Part shown: in pieces, positions 52,185 through 61,126 of the stretch | Layout: every line of letters starts with the position of its first letter | Numbering within the stretch: the stretch's first letter is position 1 | Assembly: GCA_000171875.1 (NCBI GenBank) | Contig: ABHI01000002.1 | Span: forward strand, 806,001 to 870,000 | DNA from: Flavobacteriales bacterium ALC-1 | GTDB taxonomy: Bacteria > Bacteroidota > Bacteroidia > Flavobacteriales > Flavobacteriaceae | Direction of reading: 5' to 3' | Length of the DNA: 64,000 nt | Program-made: the position numbers and the translations under genes | Notes under the pieces: generated by a model | What the model saw: only the letters and a program-made list of their open reading frames with translations | The model's database searches: none | What the model was told of the DNA's origin: nothing

Positions 52185-52198
52185 TTACATTTGTGTAA
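52185..52198. promoter_or_regulatory. palindrome between SRPBCC and DPP III genes
   Basis: TTACA-TTTG-TGTAA, perfect arms, in the divergent region, 21 nt before the DPP III start. A candidate operator only. Confidence 0.25.
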
Positions 52199-52218
52199 AT
52201 TCAATAAAAAACTAACAC

Positions 52219-54246
52219 ATGAACTTAAAATCAATAGTTACAATCTGTCTTATTGCAGTTTTCGCCTTGTCTTGTAAAGACGAAGTTAAAGAAGACCTTG
52301 TAGAAAGCACAGAAGTAGAATTCAGTTTTACTGCAGAGCAATTTGCAGATCTTAGAATTCAACGTTATAAAATTCCGGGCTGGGAAAATCTAACTTTAAA
52401 AGAGCAGAAATTAGTGTATTATCTAACTGAAGCAGGTTTGGCTGGTCGAGATATTATGTGGGATCAAAACTACAGACATAACCTTAAGATTAGACGTGCT
52501 TTAGAACATGTTTATACGTCGTATTCTGGTGATAAAACAACAGCTAATTGGAAAGCATTTGAGGTCTATCTAAAACGTGTATGGTTTAGTAATGGTATTC
52601 ATCATCATTATTCTAATGACAAGATAAAGCCTGATTTTACTAAAGATTATTTAAATGAATTGTTTTTAGCTACAGATACGAAGTTAGATGGTGCTGCTTT
52701 TGATGTCATATTTAATGATAAAGATTCTAAAAAAGTTAATCTTAGTAACGATGTAGATAATATAGCAGCTTCTGCTGTTAACTTTTATGGACCTAATGTA
52801 GATAGTACAGATGTAAGAAATTTTTATAAATCAAAGACATCCCCAAACCCAGAACGGCCTTTGTCGTATGGTTTAAATTCTCAATTAGTTAAAGAAAATG
52901 GTGTTTTAAAAGAACGCGTTTATAAATCTGGTGGGTTGTATGGCTCTGCAATAGACGAAATTGTAAAGTGGTTAGAAAAAGCACAAGGTGTTGCAGAGAA
53001 TAAGGCTCAAGGTGATGCGATTGGCTTATTGATTCTGTATTATAAAACAGGTGATTTACAAACTTGGGATGATTATAATGTCGCATGGACAGCAGCAACA
53101 GATGGTAATGTAGATTATATCAACAGTTTTATTGAAGTGTACAATGATCCTGCTGGTTACAGAGGTTCTTACGAAACGATTGTACAGATCAATGATTTTG
53201 ATATGTCTAAAAAAATGGCAGTATTATCTGAAAACGCGCAATGGTTTGAAGATAATTCACCATTAATGGATGCACACAAAAAAGATAGCGTTATTGGAGT
53301 CACTTACAAAGTGGTAACTGTTGCTGGTGAAGCTGGTGATGCCTCTCCAAGTACTCCTATTGGTGTTAATTTACCTAATGCAAACTGGATTAGAAAAGAG
53401 GTTGGAAGTAAGTCTGTGTCTTTAGGTAACATTACACATGCAGATAATAACTCTGGAAGCTCAGGACGATTAAAAGAGTTTGTACATGATGACGAAGAAC
53501 TTAAATTAGAAGAAGAATATGGGCAATTAGCTGATAAATTACATACAGCTTTGCACGAAGTTGTAGGTCATGCGTCTGGACAGTTAAATCCTGGAGTAGG
53601 TGAGACTAAAGAAACGCTTAAAAAGTATGCTTCTACGTTAGAGGAAGGACGTGCAGATTTAGTGGGTCTATATTATTTGTACGATTCTAAATTACAAGAA
53701 TTAGGTTTAGTAGAAGATTGGAAAAAAGTAGGCATGGCAGCTTACGATGGCTATATTAGAAATGGTTTAATGGGTCAGTTAATTAGACTAAAATTAGGCG
53801 ATAATGTAGAAGAAGCACATATGGTGAACAGACAATGGGTTTCTGCTTGGGCGTTTGAAAAAGGGGAAGCAGATAATGTGATCGAAAAAGTAACCAGAGA
53901 CGGAAAAACCTATTATAATATTAACGATTACGATAAGTTGCATGCCTTATTTGGGCAATTATTGCGCGAAACGCAACGTATTAAGTCTGAAGGTGATTAT
54001 GCAGCTGTTGAAGCTTTAGTTGAAGGTTATGGTGTAAAGGTTGACCAAACTCTACATGCTGAGGTTTTAAAGCGTAACGAGCAATTTACAGCAGCTCCGT
54101 ATAGAGGTTTTGTAAACCCGGTTTTAGTACCGGAGCTAAATGATGCTGGCGAAATTACTGCGATTAAGGTAACACAACCCGTAGGTTTTAAAGAGCAGAT
54201 GTTAAACTACAGTAAAAACTATAGCCATCTGCCAGATGTGAATTAA
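52219..54246 (+). CDS. dipeptidyl peptidase III-like M49 zinc peptidase (lipoprotein)
   Basis: A 675-aa exopeptidase with a lipoprotein signal (lipobox AVFALSC, Cys19). The M49 zinc motif is HEVVGH at 446-451 (general pattern HExxGH), and the second motif EEGRAD at 475-480 supplies the third ligand. It releases dipeptides from the N terminus of peptides; the lipid anchor predicts an outer location for peptide use. A terminator follows. Confidence 0.93.
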   Translation: MNLKSIVTICLIAVFALSCKDEVKEDLVESTEVEFSFTAEQFADLRIQRYKIPGWENLTLKEQKLVYYLTEAGLAGRDIMWDQNYRHNLKIRRALEHVYTSYSGDKTTANWKAFEVYLKRVWFSNGIHHHYSNDKIKPDFTKDYLNELFLATDTKLDGAAFDVIFNDKDSKKVNLSNDVDNIAASAVNFYGPNVDSTDVRNFYKSKTSPNPERPLSYGLNSQLVKENGVLKERVYKSGGLYGSAIDEIVKWLEKAQGVAENKAQGDAIGLLILYYKTGDLQTWDDYNVAWTAATDGNVDYINSFIEVYNDPAGYRGSYETIVQINDFDMSKKMAVLSENAQWFEDNSPLMDAHKKDSVIGVTYKVVTVAGEAGDASPSTPIGVNLPNANWIRKEVGSKSVSLGNITHADNNSGSSGRLKEFVHDDEELKLEEEYGQLADKLHTALHEVVGHASGQLNPGVGETKETLKKYASTLEEGRADLVGLYYLYDSKLQELGLVEDWKKVGMAAYDGYIRNGLMGQLIRLKLGDNVEEAHMVNRQWVSAWAFEKGEADNVIEKVTRDGKTYYNINDYDKLHALFGQLLRETQRIKSEGDYAAVEALVEGYGVKVDQTLHAEVLKRNEQFTAAPYRGFVNPVLVPELNDAGEITAIKVTQPVGFKEQMLNYSKNYSHLPDVN

Positions 54247-54268
54247 TAAATAAACACATTTAGATTTA

Positions 54269-54301
54269 AAAAAGCACTTACATTATGTAGGTGCTTTTTT
54301 T
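54269..54301 (+). terminator. terminator after DPP III
   Basis: AAAAAGCACTTAC (54269-54281) pairs with GTAGGTGCTTTTT (54287-54299), one G-T pair, T-run. Confidence 0.88.
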
Positions 54302-54309
54302 ATTAAAAA

Positions 54310-54332
54310 TACGTAGTTCTACGTATAGATTT
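54310..54332 (+). promoter_or_regulatory. TACGTA-N4-TACGTA motif (copy 2) with adjoining TAGATTTG box
   Basis: TACGTAGTTCTACGTA (54310-54325) is directly joined to TAGATTTG (from 54325), a -7 box match, about 130 nt before dgt. Only one base differs from the site at 26385. The overlap with the promoter suggests a repressor site. Confidence 0.5.
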
Positions 54333-54462
54333 GTGATTGGGAATTGGTAGTTTTATAAAACTAAAAATAGGTTAGAGGTTGTTTTATCTCGATTAACTAA
54401 TTGAATATGATAATGTTTATTTGGTATATAACCAGTTATGTCACATTTAAAAAAAAACTCAT

Positions 54463-55833
54463 ATGAATTGGACAAATTGCTTCAGTAATAAAAGATTCGG
54501 TGTTGATATTGAAACACGAGGCCCAAGGACTGAATACGAAAGAGATTACGACAGATTAATATTCTCTTCTGCATTTCGCAGACTTCAAAACAAAACTCAG
54601 GTTTTTCCGCTTCCGAGACACGTATTTGTGCATAATCGACTGACTCATTCTTTGGAAGTTGCAAGTGTTGGAAAATCATTAGGAAAAATAGTTGGAACTG
54701 AACTTTATCAAATATCTGAAATTAACGAAAATGACGATGCTAGAAAATTCTATCGTAATCATCTAAAAAATGTTATTGCAGCTGCCTGTTTAGCACACGA
54801 TATGGGAAATCCAGCATTTGGACATTCTGGAGAAGATGCAATTTCAAAATATTTTATAGACAAAGAAAATGATGCGAAATTTAGAGAATTATTTACAGAT
54901 GAACAATGGGAGGATTTAACAAATTTTGAGGGTAATGCTAATGCCTTAAGACTTTTAACAAAACAGTTAAAGCATCGTTTGAAAGGTGCATATAGATTAA
55001 CTTATTCTACGCTTGTTAGCATTTTGAAGTATCCTTGTGAATCACTTGCTGTTGATGAAACTAAAGGAAAGCACAGAAGCAAATTTGGTTTTTTTGACGA
55101 TGATAGGAAAACTTTTGAACTTATCGCAAAGGAAACTAATCTTATAAAGGAGCAAGATAAACCATTAGTTTACTCTAGACATCCATTCGTATATCTTGTA
55201 GAAGCTGCTGATGACATATGTTATAATATAATTGATTTCGAAGATGCTCATCGTTTAGGTATTTTAACCACAAAAGAGGTAAAAAAACAATTTCTAAAAA
55301 TAATTAAGCTTAACGAAGAAGAAGATTTTACGCACGTAAAAAACACTCTTAAGGAATTAGAAAATGATGCTAATGAACAAATTGCATATTTGAGAGCTAA
55401 AAGTATTAACGCATTAATATTACAGGCATCTAAAGTTTTCATAGATAAAAAAGACCTTATTATAAAAGGCAAATACAAAAGTTCCTTAATTAAGGATATA
55501 GTCAAAGCTCAGCCAATATTAGAAAAAATAGAAAAAATTTCTGTAGAGAAATTATACAATCATTATTCAGTTGTTAAAATTGAACTAGCTGGATTTAATA
55601 TTATGTCTGGACTAATAGAGGATTTTGTCGAAGCATTATTAATTCCTAAAAAGGATAGAAAGAAGAGGCATAAAAAAGTTTTAAGCTTAATTCCAGTACA
55701 ATATAGATTTGAAGAAACCGAAAGTGAGTACGCCAAAATAATGTGCGTTTTAGATTTTATGTCGGGAATGACAGATTTGTTTGCACTTCAATTATACAAA
55801 AACATTAAAGGAATTGAGATACCTGAAATATAA
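54463..55833 (+). CDS. dgt: dGTPase-family dNTP triphosphohydrolase
   Basis: A 456-aa HD-domain enzyme that splits dGTP (or other dNTPs) to nucleoside and triphosphate. Metal ligands: His62 in HNRLTHSLEVASVG, His112-Asp113 in CLAHDMGNPAFGHSGE, and a later Asp in LVEAADDICYNI. Bacteroidota have a chromosomal dgt of similar length, but here it is the first gene of a repeat-separated array with nuclease, SLATT and AbiH genes, and dNTP depletion is a known antiphage strategy. Housekeeping versus defence role cannot be decided. Confidence 0.92.
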   Translation: MNWTNCFSNKRFGVDIETRGPRTEYERDYDRLIFSSAFRRLQNKTQVFPLPRHVFVHNRLTHSLEVASVGKSLGKIVGTELYQISEINENDDARKFYRNHLKNVIAAACLAHDMGNPAFGHSGEDAISKYFIDKENDAKFRELFTDEQWEDLTNFEGNANALRLLTKQLKHRLKGAYRLTYSTLVSILKYPCESLAVDETKGKHRSKFGFFDDDRKTFELIAKETNLIKEQDKPLVYSRHPFVYLVEAADDICYNIIDFEDAHRLGILTTKEVKKQFLKIIKLNEEEDFTHVKNTLKELENDANEQIAYLRAKSINALILQASKVFIDKKDLIIKGKYKSSLIKDIVKAQPILEKIEKISVEKLYNHYSVVKIELAGFNIMSGLIEDFVEALLIPKKDRKKRHKKVLSLIPVQYRFEETESEYAKIMCVLDFMSGMTDLFALQLYKNIKGIEIPEI

Positions 55834-55846
55834 AAACGTGGTATAA

Positions 55847-55970
55847 CACCGTATATAATTTATTGCTAGCTCTAGCCTACTTACGAAAACCCTGGTGGGC
55901 TTTATATACGGTTTAAATTTGCTAAATTAGTTGCTTATACAACTCAACTAATCTTATACAAATACGTTGC
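55847..55970. repeat. cassette-type intergenic repeat, copy 1
   Basis: Core TCTAGCCTACTTACGAAAAC, hairpin AAACCC-TGGT-GGGCTTT, AAATTAGTTGC, and ends CGTATATAA/TTATACAAATACG in inverted orientation. Shares 60-75% identity with copies 3 and 4. Confidence 0.75.
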
Positions 55971-55993
55971 TAATTATTAAAAAACAATTACAT

Positions 55994-57442
55994 ATGAAGC
56001 CAAATTTTATCGAACCAAAGAGGTTTAGCCAACATTTTGGAATTGATAAAGGCATTGAGCTTGATTTTGTAGATATATATGCATATCAAGATATTCCATT
56101 GTTTCTTGACCCTTTTGGAATTTCAGCTATGGGAACAAAATGGGCAAAAGAATGTGAAAATCAAATTGCGACGTATTTCCAATATTTAATTGATAGTTTA
56201 AGAACTGGTGATAAAAAAACTGTAACAAAACTTTTAAACGCTTTACACGAGGTTAATGAAATTGCTTTAGGTTATTCATCAGGAATCCCAAGTGGTCGCG
56301 GAATAGGAACTCAACAAGCAAGAGAAATACAATTTGCTTTTGAGTCCAGCCAAGCTGCTCAATCTGGTGATATTAAAGATATTGCTGATTGTGCATTAAT
56401 GATTCCAGGAATAAGTAGAGATAAGATTTCAGATATAACTGCAAATATTTTAAAAAGACAGTTAGTCGAATACACTCAAAAACAATGTGACAAATATAAA
56501 ATACCAACGAAAAGAGTAGCAATAAATAATGCTTTTGATTACAAAACTTTGCAATTCACAAGTTATTTTGCCCAACTTCCAGTTATTGGAGAGCATGCAA
56601 AAATATTATTACCAATTAGCTCTGTCCGCCAAGACCCAGAATTAAGTAAAAGTAAATACTACAGGAATTTTGTTCTCGAATTTTTAAGAGCAGAACATCG
56701 ACACGCTGGAGATGCACTTTCCTCTGTTTTAAAAAATGGAGAAGTTGTCGTTCGTATTATGGACTTAAAAGAAAAGTATCCAATGAACGTAGACTTCTTA
56801 TATGAGTTTTCTAAAAATCATCCAAAAATCCTAGAAAATTACAAATCTGAATTAAGAAGAACCGCAATAAGAAAAGGAAAAGCTCAACTTGTAACAAAGC
56901 GAAAAATTCTAAATTCTATCGAGCGTAAAGAAATTATGAACTCAATTAAAACAGGAAAAGCTGATGCTCACCAATTTCATAAAATTGCATTTGATAATTT
57001 AATTCACATTTTTGGTTCAAGATTAACTAGACCTATTACCGAAAAAGCCATTAATGAAGGTCGAAAACGTATTGACATTGTTTTTCATAATTCTGATAAG
57101 AATGGTTTCTTTCATAGTTTAAATTCAATTCATAAGATTAAATGCCCAAAAATACTTGTAGAATGTAAGAATTATGGTAGTGAATTAGGGAATCCTGAAC
57201 TCGATCAAATAAATGCAAGATTAAATTCAAGACGTGGAAGATTTGGGATTCTTGTATGTAGACAAATTAAAAAGAAAAAGAAACTTTTAAAAAGGTGCAT
57301 AGACCTAATTAATGATAACGATAATTATATAATTGTATTAGATGATAACGATATACACCAACTTTTGGAATTGAGGGATAAAAATAATGAATCTGGTATA
57401 GATAGTTTCTTTGAATCAATGATGGACGAATTAATTATGTAG
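55994..57442 (+). CDS. PD-(D/E)XK-like nuclease, putative defence protein
   Basis: A 482-aa protein with no assigned family by eye. The C-terminal third has a nuclease-like active site: Asp361 in RKRIDIVF and Glu390-x-Lys392 in ILVECKNYGSE, followed by the QINARL helix, as in restriction-enzyme and Mrr-like folds. The N-terminal part (FIEPKRFSQHFGIDKGIELD, PLFLDPFGISAMGTKWAK) is a separate domain of unknown type. ATG 55994 is used; an in-frame TTG at 55967 lies inside the repeat and is rejected. No methyltransferase is adjacent, so a classical restriction-modification pair is unlikely. Confidence 0.75.
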   Translation: MKPNFIEPKRFSQHFGIDKGIELDFVDIYAYQDIPLFLDPFGISAMGTKWAKECENQIATYFQYLIDSLRTGDKKTVTKLLNALHEVNEIALGYSSGIPSGRGIGTQQAREIQFAFESSQAAQSGDIKDIADCALMIPGISRDKISDITANILKRQLVEYTQKQCDKYKIPTKRVAINNAFDYKTLQFTSYFAQLPVIGEHAKILLPISSVRQDPELSKSKYYRNFVLEFLRAEHRHAGDALSSVLKNGEVVVRIMDLKEKYPMNVDFLYEFSKNHPKILENYKSELRRTAIRKGKAQLVTKRKILNSIERKEIMNSIKTGKADAHQFHKIAFDNLIHIFGSRLTRPITEKAINEGRKRIDIVFHNSDKNGFFHSLNSIHKIKCPKILVECKNYGSELGNPELDQINARLNSRRGRFGILVCRQIKKKKKLLKRCIDLINDNDNYIIVLDDNDIHQLLELRDKNNESGIDSFFESMMDELIM

Positions 57443-57456
57443 TAAAAATTATTGGT

Positions 57457-57565
57457 AACAACCTGTATAATCTATGCTATAGAATTTATATATTTAAACA
57501 ACAAGTTTATAACGAAAGAAATCCAGCAAATTCTCATTTGGAAAATTATACACTAACACTTTACC
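57457..57565. repeat. cassette-type intergenic repeat, copy 2 (diverged)
   Basis: Only the ends match the others: AACAACCTGTATAAT at 57457 and AAATTATACACTAACACTTTA at the 3' side, inverted GTATAAT/ATTATAC. The centre is different. Confidence 0.5.
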
Positions 57566-57581
57566 ATTAAACAATAGAAAC

Positions 57582-58097
57582 ATGAAGAAACACCATGAAA
57601 ATATGTTAGAAGAATGGGATAGAAGAGTTTCACGAGCTGTTCTATGTCATTATGAATCTGCAAAAATATTGCGAAAATATCACTTATGTTTAGGGATTCC
57701 TTCGATTTTAATTATTGCTATACTCGGATCATTTGCCAGTTTTGGAGATATTACTATGAATATTGAAGAAGGCTCAATTTTTTGGACACAACTTATTTTT
57801 ATTATTCTAACAATTACGTCTGCTATACTTGTAGGTCTACAAACTTTTCTGAATTTTTCTCAAAGAGCTGAAAAACATCGTGATGATGCTGGAGAATATG
57901 GAACAATTCGGAGAGAAATTGAACAAATTGCAGTAACTGAATATAATTCTGAAAAAGAACTAAATGAGAAATTAAATGAATTGCGTGGCAAACTAGATAT
58001 TCTATCAAAAACAACTCGTGAGATTCCTAATAATATATGGAAAGACCACAAAAAAAAATATACTAAAGGAAAGTATAAAAGCACAATATTTAACTAA
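57582..58097 (+). CDS. SLATT-domain two-helix membrane effector
   Basis: A 171-aa protein: N-terminal helix (about 1-32), two membrane helices (about 37-55 and 65-87), then RAEKHRDDAGEYGTIRREIE (about 92-111) and a charged C-terminal coiled coil. This is the layout of SLATT proteins, pore-forming effectors associated with SMODS/SLOG nucleotide-signal defence systems. No SMODS or SLOG partner was found next to it, so the activator is unknown; a stand-alone SLATT is known in other genomes. It sits between two repeat copies. Confidence 0.82.
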   Translation: MKKHHENMLEEWDRRVSRAVLCHYESAKILRKYHLCLGIPSILIIAILGSFASFGDITMNIEEGSIFWTQLIFIILTITSAILVGLQTFLNFSQRAEKHRDDAGEYGTIRREIEQIAVTEYNSEKELNEKLNELRGKLDILSKTTREIPNNIWKDHKKKYTKGKYKSTIFN

Positions 58098-58117
58098 ATC
58101 TCTTGATAATTTCAGCC

Positions 58118-58252
58118 AACAACGTGTATAATAAGTTGGTTGGTTCTAGCCTACTTATAAAAATCCTTGTGGATTTTCTATTTGGTTTGTATTTACTAAA
58201 TTAGTTACTGAAACACGCAACGAAATTATGCGCAAACACGTTATTGCACATT
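58118..58252. repeat. cassette-type intergenic repeat, copy 3
   Basis: AACAACGTGTATAAT at the left; TTCTAGCCTACTTATAAAAA; perfect hairpin AAAATCC-TTGT-GGATTTT; TTTACTAAATTAGTTACTG; right end ATTATGCGCAAACACGTT. Confidence 0.8.
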
Positions 58253-58276
58253 ACTACTAAATACACTAAATATAAA

Positions 58277-59452
58277 ATGGCCACTTTAAAAATCCCTGCA
58301 AGAACCAATCAAATTATTATAAATAAGTTGATATTGATTGGAAATGGTTTTGATTTAGCATTAGATCTTAAAACAAAATATGAAGATTTTTTATTTTGGT
58401 ACTTTAAGAAGTTTATTATTAATGGGTTAAGCAATATTTCGCCTGTGATAAATCCTGAAGGTGAATATATATTCAGTTATAATGAAGATGAAATGTTTCT
58501 TTTCTATAATAAGTCAAATTCTTATTATGAGCAGGTTAGTATCATTCAATCTAACTTTTTTAACAGCTTTGAGGATATCAAAATATTTTTAAATCAGAAT
58601 ATTTATGAATTCACTTTTACATTTAAATCAAGCTTGTTGAAAAAAATATATTTGGAATCAAACTCTGGTTGGGTTGATATTGAAAAAGCGTACTTTGATT
58701 TATTAAAAAAAGAATTAGATAAAAAAAATAGTGAAATTGATAACCTCAATAAAGAACTAAAGACTATCAAACAATTTCTAAAGGATTATTTAGTGGAATT
58801 AGATTTTACTAAAATTGAAAACCCATTAATAGCGGGAAAATATATATCTCAATTTATTAAAAAAGTGAACCTTAATGATATAATTGATTTGCCTGAAAAA
58901 AATAACGAGATTATAACTGATCAAATCTATTTTTTAAACTTTAATTATACACCATCACTTAATGCTATTTTAAATAGTTCAACAGCTTCTCAATTAGAGA
59001 TTTATAGAGAAAAATTAAGAACTAATCAAATTCATGGTGATTTAATAACTGATAGTGATTTTCTCATTTTTGGATATGGTGATGAAATGGATAAAGATTA
59101 TAATAAAATTGAAGAAAAGAATGATAATCGGTTTTTTGACAATATCAAATCCTTTAAATATGCTGAAAATAGTAATTATAGAGATCTTTTAAGATTTTTG
59201 AATTCTGAAAATTATCAAGTTATTGTGTATGGTCATTCATGTGGTTTATCTGACAGATTGATGTTGAATGAAATATTTGAACATGATAATTGTAAATCGA
59301 TAAAAATATATTACTACAATAAACAAGAATTTGTGAATAAAACTATGGACATTTCACGTCATTTTAGTAGTAATAAATTAATGAGAAAAAAAATCGTAGA
59401 ATTTGATGATACTAATTTAATCCCTCAAGTTAAAGACTTCTACAATAAATAA
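58277..59452 (+). CDS. AbiH-family abortive-infection protein
   Basis: A 391-aa protein with the AbiH N-terminal signature LILIGNGFDLALDLKTKYEDF (Gly22-Asn-Gly24-Phe-Asp26), a central coiled coil (about 145-185), YFLNFNYTPSL near 215, IHGDL, and the C-terminal VIVYGHSCGLSDRLMLNEIF. AbiH proteins were found as phage abortive-infection genes; mechanism is not settled. ATG 58277 is chosen; a TTG at 58244 falls in the repeat. It is followed 22 nt later by an unknown small gene in the same cassette. Confidence 0.87.
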   Translation: MATLKIPARTNQIIINKLILIGNGFDLALDLKTKYEDFLFWYFKKFIINGLSNISPVINPEGEYIFSYNEDEMFLFYNKSNSYYEQVSIIQSNFFNSFEDIKIFLNQNIYEFTFTFKSSLLKKIYLESNSGWVDIEKAYFDLLKKELDKKNSEIDNLNKELKTIKQFLKDYLVELDFTKIENPLIAGKYISQFIKKVNLNDIIDLPEKNNEIITDQIYFLNFNYTPSLNAILNSSTASQLEIYREKLRTNQIHGDLITDSDFLIFGYGDEMDKDYNKIEEKNDNRFFDNIKSFKYAENSNYRDLLRFLNSENYQVIVYGHSCGLSDRLMLNEIFEHDNCKSIKIYYYNKQEFVNKTMDISRHFSSNKLMRKKIVEFDDTNLIPQVKDFYNK

Positions 59453-59474
59453 ATATTCAAATACGTTTTATCTA

Positions 59475-59861
59475 ATGAAATTAAAAGAGCTTGAGTTCCC
59501 ACTTAATATAGATTCTGGTGCAACAATGCCTGAAATAATTGCGGATGAACATAATCTAAATGTTTCTTTTTACTTACACGGCTCTGACAATAGAGGAAAA
59601 CTTTCATTTAATTCTGTTCTACAATTTTCTTTTGGCTATCCAAATGAAGAAGCAATCGAAGGTCATAGATACTATAGACTTGGATTATTACCTTTCATGT
59701 TTGTTGAAGTTATGGAATCAGAAATTTTAAGTAATATCATTATCTCAAATAAGGTTCATCCTTATCACAAGGATGATAGATTCTCTGAATATAAACACTA
59801 TGTTTTACCTTTCCATGATACTACACTCGAGGTAATCGCTAAATCGTATGCTTTCGGATGA
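59475..59861 (+). CDS. hypothetical protein, partner in the AbiH cassette
   Basis: A 128-aa protein of unknown family, mixed alpha/beta; VLQFSFGYPNEEAIEGHRYYRLGLLPFMF (in part) is the most distinctive stretch. Gene spacing of 22 nt from abiH and the shared repeat after it suggest co-transcription, possibly as an immunity or accessory factor. Confidence 0.7.
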   Translation: MKLKELEFPLNIDSGATMPEIIADEHNLNVSFYLHGSDNRGKLSFNSVLQFSFGYPNEEAIEGHRYYRLGLLPFMFVEVMESEILSNIIISNKVHPYHKDDRFSEYKHYVLPFHDTTLEVIAKSYAFG

Positions 59862-59869
59862 TGCTCAGA

Positions 59870-59983
59870 TATTCAGTGCAATTTTCAGCTTACTTATGAA
59901 AACCCTCACGAATTTTCTATTCGGTTTTTGTTTACTAAATTAGTTGCTAAACCACTCAACCAAGACATACATAAGACCGTTAA
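59870..59983. repeat. cassette-type intergenic repeat, copy 4
   Basis: TTCAGCTTACTTATGAAAAC, then CTCACGAATTTTCTATTCGG, TTTACTAAATTAGTTGCTAA and right end ACATAAGACCGTTA. It ends 3 nt before the stop codon of the convergent LamG gene, marking the right border of the array. Confidence 0.75.
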
Positions 59984-59985
59984 TA

Positions 59986-60882
59986 TTACTTCAATAGTGA
60001 ATGTACACCATTCTCTAGATTATACAGTGATTTAATCTCTTCTTTAGATAATGATTTATTATAAATAGACAGATCGTCCATTAAACCAATATAACTTAAG
60101 CCTAAGAGGATATTAGATTTTTCTAACTCCCAAGTAAATGGATTTGTAATATTATTACGAGTTGCTTTTAAGTCACCATTCATGTACAATTCAGCTTTTC
60201 CCTTTTCTGTATTTAAACCAGATAAGTTAATCACGACATGGGTCCATTCTCCTTTAGCAAACGGAGGATTAGCTGCAGAGCGAAGCATCTTAATAAAATT
60301 TGGGTTCTCATTGTCTGGTCCTTCTGGGTTTGGATTCCATGCGGTTCTATCCTCAATGACACCTAATCTAAAATCTCTAGGATTATCTTTAGTGAAATCT
60401 ACCCAAATACCAGCATCATTATATCCTGAATCTGTAATTTGAATAGGATCACAATAGCCTGGTTTTAAATCTGTATTTGGGTCTAAACTCAACCAAAATG
60501 AAATAGAACTGCTCCAATTTGTTTTAGAATATGCAATATTTTTTGAGCTTTTATAATAGATATAACCTTTTGTTTTATCAGCATATTTAAGCCCATTACC
60601 ATAACGCCCTTTATCATCAACTAAACTTACACCTTCTTTATGAATACCAACTTTAGCAGAATCTAAAACTTTTCGATCTGTAACAGAGTAAAGTTTAGAG
60701 TCACCTAAGGCAAAATCAGCATCAACTCCATTGTCAAAAGACGCATAAAGTGTTAATGCAGATTTTAAATCGGAATGTATTGTATCCGTTTTTGGTTCTA
60801 CAACAACGGTTTCTTCTGTTTTCTCTTTACAAGATGTAAATACTATTGCTAGTATAAATAGATATAAGATAGAATATTTCAT
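59986..60882 (-). CDS. LamG-like (concanavalin A fold) lipoprotein
   Basis: A 298-aa predicted lipoprotein (lipobox FTSC, Cys17). A LamG/jelly-roll domain spans about 45-285: LTLYASFDNGVDADFALGD, WSSSISFWLSLDPNTDL, EWTHVVINLSGLNTEKGKAE (in part), NILLGLSYIGLMDDLSIYNK, SKEEIKSLYN. Typically binds glycans or other surface ligands. No catalytic domain is seen. Confidence 0.85.
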   Translation of the reverse strand: MKYSILYLFILAIVFTSCKEKTEETVVVEPKTDTIHSDLKSALTLYASFDNGVDADFALGDSKLYSVTDRKVLDSAKVGIHKEGVSLVDDKGRYGNGLKYADKTKGYIYYKSSKNIAYSKTNWSSSISFWLSLDPNTDLKPGYCDPIQITDSGYNDAGIWVDFTKDNPRDFRLGVIEDRTAWNPNPEGPDNENPNFIKMLRSAANPPFAKGEWTHVVINLSGLNTEKGKAELYMNGDLKATRNNITNPFTWELEKSNILLGLSYIGLMDDLSIYNKSLSKEEIKSLYNLENGVHSLLK

Positions 60883-61126
60883 TTTTTTTGTTTTGGATAT
60901 ACTTGAGCTATAGTATTCGAATTAGTTGAAATTTAAACTATTTGCCTAAAGATATTTCATATAAATGAAATGAGGCTTGTATTAACAAACTTTTCAGATA
61001 ATTTAATGGGGTTAATTCTCTGTTGTATAAAAGCATTCTCACTACTCATCATATCCGCTATTGATTATAGCTCGAGCAAAATTATTGTATATTTATTTCA
61101 TCCTAAACCATCAAAAAAAAACAATT
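60883..61126. promoter_or_regulatory. divergent intergenic region with ATTTCAT-N4-ATGAAAT
   Basis: A 244-nt gap between LamG and ASCH genes. A perfect inverted repeat ATTTCAT-ATAA-ATGAAAT lies at 60954-60971. No short gene was convincing. Confidence 0.3.

Noticed and set aside
55967..55993. TTG start extending the nuclease gene by nine residues
   Set aside because: The codon is inside repeat copy 1; the ATG at 55994 is preferred. The same logic rejects TTG 58244 for AbiH.
54426..59985. Classical integron
   Set aside because: No integrase gene and no recognisable attC core sites; the repeats only resemble cassettes in layout.
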